A stretch of DNA of 64,000 nucleotides from Actinocrinis sp035946395. GTDB lineage: Bacteria; Actinomycetota; Actinomycetes; Streptomycetales; Catenulisporaceae. This document shows, piece by piece, positions 9,517-17,328 of the stretch (position 1 is its first letter; each line of letters starts with the position of its first letter). The notes beneath the pieces were generated by a model that saw nothing but the letters and a program-made list of their open reading frames with translations, did no database searches and was not told where the DNA came from. A program made the translations under genes and the position numbers. The stretch lies in contig NZ_DASYZI010000140.1 of NCBI RefSeq assembly GCF_035946395.1, forward strand, positions 1-64,000, read 5' to 3'.

Positions 9517-10476
9517 GTGTTGCTCACAGATCCGGCCAAGCCGACGGCCGCCGCGGCGTCGGCTGACGGCACGCCATCCCGCGGCGGCGAAAATCCGCAC
9601 GTCACGGTGGTCCTGCCGTGTTACAACGAGGACGCCCACGTCCTGATGGAGATCAAGCGGATCAGCGCGGCGCTGGACGGCGCCGGGTACAGCTACGAAC
9701 TGCTCGCCGTGGACGACGCGTCGACCGACACGACGCTCCAGGTGCTCCTCGCCGCCGAGGAGGAGTTCCCGAACCTCAAGGTGGTCGCCTTCCGCCGCAA
9801 CGGCGGGGCCGGCACGGTGCGCCGGATCGGGTCGCAGATGGCGCGCGGCGAGATCGTCGTGTGGACCGACGCGGACATGACGTATCCGAACGAGCGCATC
9901 CCCGAGCTGGTCCGGATGCTCGACACCGACCGGAGCATCGACCAGGTCGTCGGCGCGCGCACCACCGAGGAGGGCACGCACAAACTGCTGCGCGTCCCGG
10001 CGAAGTGGCTCATCCGCAAGATCGCCGAGCGGCTGGTCAACCAGAAGATCCCGGACCTCAACTCGGGTCTGCGGGCGATGCGCCGCGAGGTCGCGCAGCC
10101 GTACCTGCGGCTGCTGCCCCCGGGGTTCTCCTGCGTCACGACGATCACGCTGGCGTTCCTGTCCAACCAGCACGACGTGGCCTACGTGCCGATCGAGTAC
10201 GGCAAGCGCTCCGGCGTCTCGAAGTTCAAGTTCGTCAAGGACGCCTACCGCTACATCCTCCAGGTGCTGCGGATGGTCATGTACTTCAACCCGCTCAAGG
10301 TCCTGATGCCCCCGGCGCTCTGGCTGGTCGGTATCGGTGCCGCGAAGGGCGTCTACGACCTGGTGGCGCACCCGCTGCGGATCGCCGGGGACACGGTGCT
10401 GGTCTTCCTGACCGGAATGATCATCGGCGCGATCGCGCTGCTCGCGGACCTCATCGTCCGCTCCCGGGGCGAGTGA
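9517..10476 (+). CDS. GT2 family glycosyltransferase, polyprenyl-phosphate sugar synthase type
   Basis: 319 residues. A GT-A domain shows VVLPCYNED at the start, AVDDASTDTT and the metal-binding WTDADMTYP (DxD). Two C-terminal membrane helices (about 265-285 and 292-312) follow, as in dolichol/undecaprenyl-phosphate glucosyl- or mannosyltransferases. The expected reaction moves a sugar from a nucleotide onto a polyprenyl phosphate at the inner face of the membrane. With the divergent YfhO-type gene it makes a plausible donor/transferase pair for envelope glycosylation. It runs into a two-hairpin structure at 10491-10596. Confidence 0.85.
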   Translation: MLLTDPAKPTAAAASADGTPSRGGENPHVTVVLPCYNEDAHVLMEIKRISAALDGAGYSYELLAVDDASTDTTLQVLLAAEEEFPNLKVVAFRRNGGAGTVRRIGSQMARGEIVVWTDADMTYPNERIPELVRMLDTDRSIDQVVGARTTEEGTHKLLRVPAKWLIRKIAERLVNQKIPDLNSGLRAMRREVAQPYLRLLPPGFSCVTTITLAFLSNQHDVAYVPIEYGKRSGVSKFKFVKDAYRYILQVLRMVMYFNPLKVLMPPALWLVGIGAAKGVYDLVAHPLRIAGDTVLVFLTGMIIGAIALLADLIVRSRGE

Positions 10477-10490
10477 CACCCCGGTGCAAG

Positions 10491-10596
10491 TAGGTGGTAG
10501 CGCTGTGGGCGGCGTTACCACCTAGTGCTGTAGCGGCCGGCCTTAGCTTGCAACAAGGCGCGCCAGGGCAGGGCTAAGGTCGGCCGCCACAGCACT
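10491..10596. terminator. Tandem hairpins between convergent genes
   Basis: The first hairpin pairs 10491-10503 with 10512-10524 (13 bp, one G-T pair). The second pairs 10524-10547 with 10573-10596 (24 positions, 22 exact, one more a G-U pair) around a 25-nt loop. Together they fill the gap between the stops of the GT2 gene and the methyltransferase gene, and probably act as a two-way terminator; the near-perfect long second stem also resembles a decayed inverted-repeat element. Confidence 0.6.
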
Positions 10597-11401
10597 AACC
10601 AGCAGCCCGCTGGCTCGCCGGCAGTTGCGCCCTGGCGACCAGACCCGTGCCGTTGCGCGGGAATCCGCGCTGCATGTACCGGAACGGGGCGGTGCCGAAG
10701 CGGGCGACCCCTCCGTACAGCGAGCCGCGCGGCTGGTACAGCCGGGCCGAGGCGCCGGTCAGTTCCTCCATCGACGCCTTGGGCGCCGCGGCCAGCCGCC
10801 GCCGGCCGACCACGTTGCGTCCGGCCTCCAGCAGGAAGCCCAGCGGCATCCCGTACTCGCGTACCTCGACCCGCTCGAAGCCGGTCTTCTCCAGCAGCGC
10901 GGTCAGGCCCGCGGGCTCGTAGCGGCGGAAGTGCCCGGCGATCTCGTCGAAGGCGGAGAAGCGGGCCTGGTGCGCCGGGACCGACAGCAGCAGCCAGCCG
11001 CCGGGGCGCACCCGGCTGGCCCAGGACTCCAGCGCCCCGCCGTCGTCCTCGATGTGCTCCAGCACCTCGAAGGCGCACACCAGGTCGAAGCACTGGTCGG
11101 CGGGCAGGTCCTCGGCAAGCACGTTGCGCACCTCGCCGCGGCCGCTGCTTGCGATACGCGCCTCGGCCACGGCGAACGACTCAGGGCTCGGCTCCAGCCC
11201 GAGGTAGTCGTACTGCGCGGCGAGGCGCACACCGACCGCGCCCATGCCGCAACCGATCTCAAGGACGTCCCGTACGGTCGGCGGGATCATCCGGCGGACC
11301 AGGTCGTACCGCAGCCAGGCGTTCGGCGCCAGCGGGGCCAGCCGGTCCAGCGCAGTCCGGGTCGGCGCGATGCTCGGTCCGTTCGCGCTGTGGTCGCTCA
11401 T
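10595..11401 (-). CDS. Class I SAM-dependent methyltransferase
   Basis: 268 residues starting at MSDHS. The SAM-binding motif I reads EIGCGMGAVG, the acidic residue at the end of strand 2 is in LGLEPS, and CAFEVLEHIED followed by RPGGWLLLSVP are the post-motif blocks of the Methyltransf_11/UbiE-like group. The target is unknown. The stop of this gene lies in the arm of the hairpin at its 3' end, and it follows the GT4 gene on the same strand with about 20 bp between, so the two are probably co-transcribed and the acceptor may be a glycan or glycolipid. Confidence 0.85.
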   Translation of the reverse strand: MSDHSANGPSIAPTRTALDRLAPLAPNAWLRYDLVRRMIPPTVRDVLEIGCGMGAVGVRLAAQYDYLGLEPSPESFAVAEARIASSGRGEVRNVLAEDLPADQCFDLVCAFEVLEHIEDDGGALESWASRVRPGGWLLLSVPAHQARFSAFDEIAGHFRRYEPAGLTALLEKTGFERVEVREYGMPLGFLLEAGRNVVGRRRLAAAPKASMEELTGASARLYQPRGSLYGGVARFGTAPFRYMQRGFPRNGTGLVARAQLPASQRAAG

Positions 11402-11420
11402 TGCGGGGCCTCTCAACAGC

Positions 11421-12557
11421 TCACGTGGGTCGTCGTACGGCGGCGGGGACGAGTTCGTCGAGCCGCTTGATCAACGGTCTGACGATCTGCTCGGAGGCGA
11501 ACGAGCTTAGCGCGAGGTGCGCAGCCGCCTCGCGGGCCCGGCGCAGCCCGGCCCGGTCGCCGGCCAGCCGCAACAGCGCCTCGGCGAGCGCGTCCGGGTC
11601 TCCCGCCGGGACGAATACGGCGGCCTCGCCGAGGGTCCGGCGCTGCGGGGCGGTGTCGGAGGTGACGATCGCGCAGCCGGCGGCCGCTCCCTGGAAGACC
11701 TTGTTCGGCACCACGCGCAGCGCCTTCGGACCGGTGCCGAAGATCCCGAGACACACGTCGTGCGCCGCGACCAGCGCGGGCAACTCGTCCGGGGCGACCC
11801 AGTCCAGCCAGCGCACGGCGCCGTTGGCCGAGGCCGCCTGCCGGGTCTCCGCCGCGTCCTGGCCCTTCCCGATCATGGTCGCCTCGACCGGTGAGCCGGA
11901 AAGGCGCGCAAGGGCCTTTCCGATGACCGGTGTTCCCTGGAGCGGGGTGTACAGCCCGAAGAACAGCACGCGCAGCGGCGGATGCTCCCGCGTGCCATCG
12001 GCTGGATCATCAGCTGGCGTAAGGGCGGCGTCGAACCACGTACGCGGCGCACCGACCGGCACCACCACGGCGCGGTCGCGGTACTCCGGAGGCAGAGTGC
12101 TGAGGTGCTCGTCGGTGTCCACGACGACCAGGTCGGCCGAACGCAGGGCGCCGGAGTCGATCGCGCGCAGCAGAACCTGCCGGAACCCGCCGGACAACTG
12201 CCGGTCGCGCGCCGTGTCGCTCGCGCCGATGAGGTGGTCGAGGACGATCGGGGTGCGCCGGAACAGCAGGCGGGCCAGCCGAACGTCGAAGTGTCCGAGG
12301 TAGCCGACGAGCACGAAGTCCGGCCGCGGCTGGCGGCGGGCGATGCCGATGAGCCGCAGCCAGCGCCGTGCCAGTGTGCCGAGCAGCACCGGCACTCGCC
12401 ACGGTTGCGCGAGAATGGCCACGCGCGCGGCGGTGTCCAGGCCGAGCGGGGCGTTGCACTCCTGCACCTCGTAGCCGTGAGCGCGCAGGCCGTCGGCGAT
12501 GATTCCGACGCGGGGGTGCGCTTTGACGTCATAGGTGCCGAACACCGTCACTCGCAT
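11421..12557 (-). CDS. GT-B glycosyltransferase (family 1/4 type)
   Basis: 378 residues. The N-terminal half starts MRVTVFGTYDV with a helix of the PRV(G)II type; the C-terminal half has the nucleotide-sugar binding region, including VLFFGLYTPLQGTPV, a Gly-rich turn and the block around VPNKVFQGAAAGCAIVTSD that corresponds to the conserved E-x7-E region, with the first acidic residue replaced by Val/Pro. No membrane segment. Probably transfers a sugar to a lipid-linked or soluble acceptor at the cytoplasmic face. Lies upstream of the methyltransferase gene in one unit. ATG at 12557 is used; TTG at 12569 is the other option and neither has a strong ribosome site. Confidence 0.8.
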   Translation of the reverse strand: MRVTVFGTYDVKAHPRVGIIADGLRAHGYEVQECNAPLGLDTAARVAILAQPWRVPVLLGTLARRWLRLIGIARRQPRPDFVLVGYLGHFDVRLARLLFRRTPIVLDHLIGASDTARDRQLSGGFRQVLLRAIDSGALRSADLVVVDTDEHLSTLPPEYRDRAVVVPVGAPRTWFDAALTPADDPADGTREHPPLRVLFFGLYTPLQGTPVIGKALARLSGSPVEATMIGKGQDAAETRQAASANGAVRWLDWVAPDELPALVAAHDVCLGIFGTGPKALRVVPNKVFQGAAAGCAIVTSDTAPQRRTLGEAAVFVPAGDPDALAEALLRLAGDRAGLRRAREAAAHLALSSFASEQIVRPLIKRLDELVPAAVRRPT

Positions 12558-12611
12558 GCCACCAGACAATAGCCGGGATGCCTGATGCGGAATGCCCGTT
12601 AAGCTCGCCCT

Positions 12612-13631
12612 GTGAGAGAGCGGACGACCATCGTGCGTGAATCGGCTGACGGCGACGCCACGGCCGAGGCGCAGCCCGCAGAGATCCCGTCCCGGTCGCT
12701 CACGTCACGCGTCACCGCGCTGCTCGGCAGCAGGGCCGTGCGCGTCGTGTTCGTCCTGGCGACCGTGGCGCTCGGCGGTTACGCGGTGGCCGATCAGTGG
12801 CCGCAGGTGCGCTCGGGTTTCGCCGACTTCGGCGTCGGCGCGCTTCTCGGATCGTTCGCGTTCGTGCTGCTTTCGCTGGTGGCGACGATGCAGGTGTGGC
12901 GCTCGCTGCTGGCCGCCGCCGGGTCACGGGTGCCGGTCGCACCGGCGGCGCGGATCTTCTTCGTCGGGCAGATCGGCAAGTATCTGCCGGGTGCGGTGTG
13001 GCCGGTGCTGGCTCAGATGGAACTCGGCCAGGCACAGCGGATTCCGCGGCGCCGCTCGGCGACCGTCGCCGTGGTCACCATGCTCGTCTCGCTGGCCGCC
13101 GGGCTGCTGACCGCGGCCGTGGCGGCCGTGGCGGGCCTGACCGGCTCGGCCACCGGGGGATACGGCTGGGCCTTCCTCGCCACGCCGGTGCTGCTCGTCG
13201 GCCTGCATCCGCGCGTGCTCAACCCGATGATCGACCGGCTGCTGCGGCTGGCCCGCCGACCGCCCCAGGAGGTGCCGCTGACCGGTCGCGCGATCGTCGT
13301 GGCGACGCTGTGGGCCATCCTGTACTGGGTGCTGAACGGCGCGGCGGTCTGGCTGCTCGCGACGCGGCTCGGCGCGGCCGACGGCCGCACTTTCCTGCTG
13401 GCCACCGGCGGATTCGCGTTCGCGTGGTGCGCCGGCTTCCTGGTCGTGCTGGCCCCGGCGGGCGCGGGCGTGCGTGAGGTCGTGCTGGTCGCATCGCTCT
13501 CGCCGGTGCTCAGCGTGGGCAAGGCCACCGCGGTCGCGCTCGCCTCCCGCCTGCTCACCACCGTCGGCGATCTGCTGTCCGCTGGGTTGGCCGCCTGGGT
13601 CGGACGGCGTCGAGGGCACGACCACGACTAA
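12612..13631 (+). CDS. LPG-synthase-like flippase/membrane protein (UPF0104)
   Basis: 339 residues with about eight membrane helices and short loops. IGKYLPGAVWPV early in the protein and LVVLAPAGAGVRE near the C-terminal third are the conserved elements of the lysylphosphatidylglycerol synthase transmembrane family. It lacks the soluble aminoacyl-transferase domain of MprF, as in the AglD-like members, so lipid or lipid-linked glycan translocation or transfer is more likely than lysine addition. It is divergent from the GT4 gene with 54 bp between starts, in keeping with a role in the same glycan pathway. GTG start. Confidence 0.8.
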   Translation: MRERTTIVRESADGDATAEAQPAEIPSRSLTSRVTALLGSRAVRVVFVLATVALGGYAVADQWPQVRSGFADFGVGALLGSFAFVLLSLVATMQVWRSLLAAAGSRVPVAPAARIFFVGQIGKYLPGAVWPVLAQMELGQAQRIPRRRSATVAVVTMLVSLAAGLLTAAVAAVAGLTGSATGGYGWAFLATPVLLVGLHPRVLNPMIDRLLRLARRPPQEVPLTGRAIVVATLWAILYWVLNGAAVWLLATRLGAADGRTFLLATGGFAFAWCAGFLVVLAPAGAGVREVVLVASLSPVLSVGKATAVALASRLLTTVGDLLSAGLAAWVGRRRGHDHD

Positions 13632-13641
13632 GCGGGCCGGG

Positions 13642-13974
13642 TCAGCAGGTGAGCAACTCCGCCTCGACCAGGCGGCGCAGTTGATCCCGGATGCGGTCGA
13701 GTTCGGCGCGCTGCGCGGACCACGCGGCGTAGGCACGCAGCCGCCAGCGGCTCGGCCGGGCGGCCAGCCAGGCGTCCCGCGCGACCCGCCAGCAGACCTC
13801 CTCGACGGCCGCCTTCAGCAGCGTCGGTGACTTGGCCACCATCGCCGCCGGAATGCGGATGCCGATCGACTCGAAGCGCAGGTTCCACGACTCGCCGTCC
13901 GGCTGCTGGTCGCGGCGCCGCTCCCGGCGCCCCCGCCGGCCCCTGCGGCCGCGGTCGCTGCTTTCGGGTTCCAT
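13642..13974 (-). CDS. Small basic hypothetical protein
   Basis: 110 residues. Not recognised. The ATG at 13974 is preceded by a perfect AGGAGG at 6 nt, the best start signal in this area. The N-terminus is a run of Arg/Gly (GRRGRRGRRERRR), followed by a helical region with many Arg, Ala and Trp residues and a C-terminal helix ending in a Cys. The Arg/Gly-rich tail could bind nucleic acid or membranes, but this is inference. It is convergent with the LPG-synthase-like gene with only 10 bp between stops. Confidence 0.65.
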   Translation of the reverse strand: MEPESSDRGRRGRRGRRERRRDQQPDGESWNLRFESIGIRIPAAMVAKSPTLLKAAVEEVCWRVARDAWLAARPSRWRLRAYAAWSAQRAELDRIRDQLRRLVEAELLTC

Positions 13975-14187
13975 GTTCGCCTCCTGACGCCGAGCCGCTC
14001 GCGCGAGGCTCCGCCCCTTCACGATCGCATACGGCACGGGGTTTAAGCACGCTTCGAATGGCATCGGTCAAACACGCGCCGAGCTTCGCCAGGCGTGCCA
14101 GTGTTCGTAGTGCGGCGGTGGAACGCGAGTGCGCCGCGAGGAGCACGGTCGTCGGGTGACGATTCACCCGACGAAGGCGGCGCCGAC

Positions 14188-14319
14188 GTGCGCGTCTTCA
14201 TCGTGGACGACCGCAAGATCGTCCGGCGCGCTGATCAGGACACGGCATCCGTTCAGCGCCGTGTGCGTGCGCTGAGTTCGCACTCTTACAGTCCGCACTC
14301 TTACAGTTGCGTGCTCTGA
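14188..14319 (+). pseudogene. Possible stub of a NarL-type response regulator within a 490-bp gene-poor gap
   Basis: From the GTG at 14188 the frame reads VRVFIVDDRKIVRR, close to the first residues of LuxR/NarL-type response regulators (strand 1, acidic pair, first helix), then loses any resemblance and ends at 14319. The end of the frame contains a 15-bp direct repeat (CACTCTTACAGT core, 14280-14306). The rest of the gap 13975-14466 shows no other gene. Confidence 0.3.
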
Positions 14320-14466
14320 TCGGGAAGAAGAGCTATCGCGTCGGGCGCACCATGCTGCCCCGCTGCCCCGGCGCGGCGCGTTAATCACGTACCGCGTGCA
14401 ACAATCGTCGGCATCCCTGACCACATGCATTGTCACAGCTGTCACAAGCGTCACTGAGGAATCAGG

Positions 14467-15366
14467 TTGCGAGTAGACGTCCACCAGCACCTATGGACGG
14501 CGGGGTTCATCCAAGCGCTGCGCGAGCGTACGGCGCCGCCGTTGCTCGATGGATGGACGCTCGTCCTCGACGGCGAGCCGGACTACCCGATCAACCCGCG
14601 CGACCACGACGTACCGCACCGGTTAGGGTTGAACCGCGCCGACGGGCTAGGTCTCGCCCTTGTCTCGCTCTCTTCACCACTCGGCATCGAACTGCTGCCG
14701 GCGGACGAGGCCGCGCCGTTGCTCGATGCGTATCACCTTGGCGCGCTCGCGCTGCCGGAGGGCTTCGGCGCGTGGGCTGCCGCCTGCGTCACCGAACCGG
14801 ACCGCTCAGCACTCGGCGCCTGGCTCGATGCCGGGTGCGTTGGCCTCCAATTACCGGCGACCGTGCTGGCGGACCGCGCGGGCTTTGCGCGCTGCGAGCC
14901 GCTGCTGCGGGTGCTGGAGGAGCGCGGCAAGCCGCTTTTCGTGCATCCCGGGCCGGCGACCTCGCGCAACGCTCCCGCGTGGTGGGCCGCGAATGTGGAC
15001 TACGTCCAGCAGATGCATACGGCGCACCACGCTCTCGCCGCGTTCGGGCGCGCGGCGCACCCGACGCTCAAGGTGTGCTTCGCCATGCTCAGCGGCCTCG
15101 CGCCGCTGCACCGGGAGCGTGCCGCGGCGCGCGGCGGCCCGGACCTCGCCGCCGATCCGGCGGTGTGGTTCGACACCTCTTCTTATGGCGCGGTCGCGAT
15201 CGCGGCGGTCGGCGCGGCGCTTGACGCGGCGCGTGGCGGTTCTGCGTCACTCGTGCTCGGCTCCGACCGGCCGTATGCCGTACCCGCCGTGCTCGCGGAC
15301 GAGGCGGGTGCCGAGCGCGCGACCGCCGAACTGCTCGGCCTGCCCACAGGGCTCAGTTGTGAATAG
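14467..15366 (+). CDS. Amidohydrolase-2 family metal-dependent hydrolase
   Basis: 299 residues from a TTG start with GAGGAA at 8 nt upstream. The TIM-barrel hallmarks are present: DVHQHLW (His6 and His8, metal ligands), KPLFVHPGP (third His) and a late LGSDRPY whose Asp is the expected catalytic metal ligand. This is the PF04909 family, which includes decarboxylases and lactonases acting on aromatic or heterocyclic acids. Substrate unknown. It stands alone, and its 3' end overlaps the convergent secreted-protein gene by 14 bp. Confidence 0.8.
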   Translation: MRVDVHQHLWTAGFIQALRERTAPPLLDGWTLVLDGEPDYPINPRDHDVPHRLGLNRADGLGLALVSLSSPLGIELLPADEAAPLLDAYHLGALALPEGFGAWAAACVTEPDRSALGAWLDAGCVGLQLPATVLADRAGFARCEPLLRVLEERGKPLFVHPGPATSRNAPAWWAANVDYVQQMHTAHHALAAFGRAAHPTLKVCFAMLSGLAPLHRERAAARGGPDLAADPAVWFDTSSYGAVAIAAVGAALDAARGGSASLVLGSDRPYAVPAVLADEAGAERATAELLGLPTGLSCE

Positions 15367-15814
15367 TCAGACAGGCCGTCTGGTTCAGCGTGGTGTCGGT
15401 GAAGCAGAAGTTGTCCCCGTTGGCCAGCCACACCCCGCCGCCTGACGCCCAGCTGACGGTCAGGTGGTGGTTCGTCGGGTGACCGTAGATGCTGATCACT
15501 CCGGCCGTGTCCCACAGGTGTCCCCAGTCTGAGTCCGGACCGTCGGTCTCGCCGGTGACCGATTGCACGTTGAGGCCGCTGCCGACGACGGTGATGCAGA
15601 CGTGCGCGCCACTCCAGTAGTCATAGGTGTGGCAGCCCGTGCCGGTGAACGGCCGGACGAGATGGGGCCTGATCGCACCCGTGTTTGTACTCGGCGACGC
15701 TGTTGACGCCGTTTTCGCGGCGGCGGTGCCCGTCGGGCCGGCCAGCGTGCACAGCAACACCGCCGCCACGACCAGGACGGAGCGCCCGGCTCCACCGAGA
15801 ATCCCGCTGTGCAT
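15353..15814 (-). CDS. Small secreted hypothetical protein
   Basis: 153 residues from the ATG at 15814 (GGAGGG just upstream). A clear signal peptide (VLVVAAVLLCTLAG then AAA) leads to a mature domain of about 110 residues with four cysteines, probably two disulfides, and several Gly/Trp/Tyr-rich turns, suggesting a small beta fold. No family recognised. The open frame extends upstream to 15898 but those codons look non-coding. The stop overlaps the amidohydrolase 3' end. Confidence 0.7.
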   Translation of the reverse strand: MHSGILGGAGRSVLVVAAVLLCTLAGPTGTAAAKTASTASPSTNTGAIRPHLVRPFTGTGCHTYDYWSGAHVCITVVGSGLNVQSVTGETDGPDSDWGHLWDTAGVISIYGHPTNHHLTVSWASGGGVWLANGDNFCFTDTTLNQTACLTIHN

Positions 15815-15998
15815 CAGGCCCTCCGCCACTGCTGCGCCACTGTGTATGACACTGCCGTCCACCGGGACGCGGTGGACGGCAGCCGTCACTTGTGGCACAG
15901 AGTACGTGGGTTGCCTTGTGCGAACCAGGTGGGGGAACCGGATCGGCCAGTTCCCGCCACTTTCACGCAGATAATCTGCCTGCTTAGATAAACCGCGC

Positions 15999-16973
15999 CT
16001 AGATCAGGCCCTGAGACGTCAGCCAGTCCTTGGCCACCGTGGCCGGGTCCTGCTTCTGCGACTGCACCTTCACGTCCAGCGAGAGCAGCGTCGCGCTGTC
16101 CAGCTTGGCGTCCACCGCGTTGAGCGCCGTGACGCCGGACGCGCTGAGCGCACTCTTGTTCACCAGCGGCAGCACGTTCTGAAGCCCGAAGATGTTCTTC
16201 GGGTCGGCCAGCGTGACCAGGCCGTTCTGACTGATCGTCGGGTCGGTGGTGAACAGGTCGCCCGCGTCCACCGCGTTCTGGGACAGCGCCGTCTCGGTCA
16301 GCGTGCCGCCCGCGTCCAGCGACTTGAAGGTGATCTGCGAGGCCTTGAGCCCGTAGGCCTGCTCCAGGCCGAGGATGCCCTGGTAGCGGGTCTGGAACTC
16401 GGCCGCCGCGCCGATCGACACCGGGCCGCCGTTCAGCGCCGTGACGAAGTCGGCGATCGACGCGCCCGCCTTCAGGTTGTACTTGCCCGCAGCGCTCTTG
16501 CTCAGCGTCAGGGTGTCGTTGTCCTGCGCCTGCGCCGGGTCGAGGACCTCAAGGCCCGGCGCGAGCTCGGTGACGATCGCGCTGTCCACCTGGGCCGTCG
16601 AGGTCTGCGGCGAGGTCTTGCCGGCCAGCTTGTCCAGGTATGCCAGCAGCGCGCCGTTGTACTCCGGCTTGAGGGTGATCTGGCCGTTCTTGAGCAGGCC
16701 GTAGGTGACCTCACGGCTGGCGATGTTCAGCTTGTAGCTGACCTTGTAGCCCTTGGCGGCCAGCGCCTGGCCGTAGACGTCGGCGAGCAGCACGCTCTCC
16801 AGGAAGTTGTCCGACCCGACCACGATGGAGCCGCCGGCCTGGTTCCCGCCGCCCCCGGTGAGCGGGTTCGACGTCGTGCCGCCGCTACTGCTGCTGCAAC
16901 CCGCGAGGAACGCGCCGGTCAGAAGTGCAGCGGACGCGGCGGCGGTGAACCGCGTGGTAACCCTGGAATTCAC
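15999..16973 (-). CDS. ABC transporter substrate-binding lipoprotein, glycine betaine/choline (OpuC/ProX) type
   Basis: 324 residues from GTG at 16973 with AAGGAG at 7 nt. Lipoprotein signal with lipobox LAGC (Cys26), a Ser/Gly linker, then the QAT-family binding domain: IVVGSDNFLES near its start and SAIVTELAPGLEVLDPAQAQDND further on. Family knowledge: such proteins capture glycine betaine, choline or related osmoprotectants for import. The matching permeases and ATPase lie on the same strand at 21338-23840, but a complete conservon on the other strand stands between, so this subunit must use its own promoter. Confidence 0.88.
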   Translation of the reverse strand: MNSRVTTRFTAAASAALLTGAFLAGCSSSSGGTTSNPLTGGGGNQAGGSIVVGSDNFLESVLLADVYGQALAAKGYKVSYKLNIASREVTYGLLKNGQITLKPEYNGALLAYLDKLAGKTSPQTSTAQVDSAIVTELAPGLEVLDPAQAQDNDTLTLSKSAAGKYNLKAGASIADFVTALNGGPVSIGAAAEFQTRYQGILGLEQAYGLKASQITFKSLDAGGTLTETALSQNAVDAGDLFTTDPTISQNGLVTLADPKNIFGLQNVLPLVNKSALSASGVTALNAVDAKLDSATLLSLDVKVQSQKQDPATVAKDWLTSQGLI

Positions 16974-17328
16974 AGTGGCTCCTTCAGCCCGGAGGTCCGC
17001 GGCGGGCGGGTTCCCGGCGCGGAATGCAGGAAATGCCCTTATGCAATCCAATCGACCGGGCCGACGGGCAGTCAACCAGCGTTCGATCACCGATAGGTAT
17101 CGCTTGCGCACTCAAACAACCACGGTCAACAACCGCGACCAACGTCGACAACCGCCGTCCCGCGGCTGTTAATCCCGCCGGAACAAACCGCCGAGTGACC
17201 GGATGGCGACAAACCGGCGCCTGATTCGATACTGTGCTGCCCGGCTCGGATCTAAAGTCTGATCATCATGTCGAGGCCGCCCAATTTGCACTCGGACGGC
17301 GTACTCGGCGCCCGGGGAGGCAAGCACT

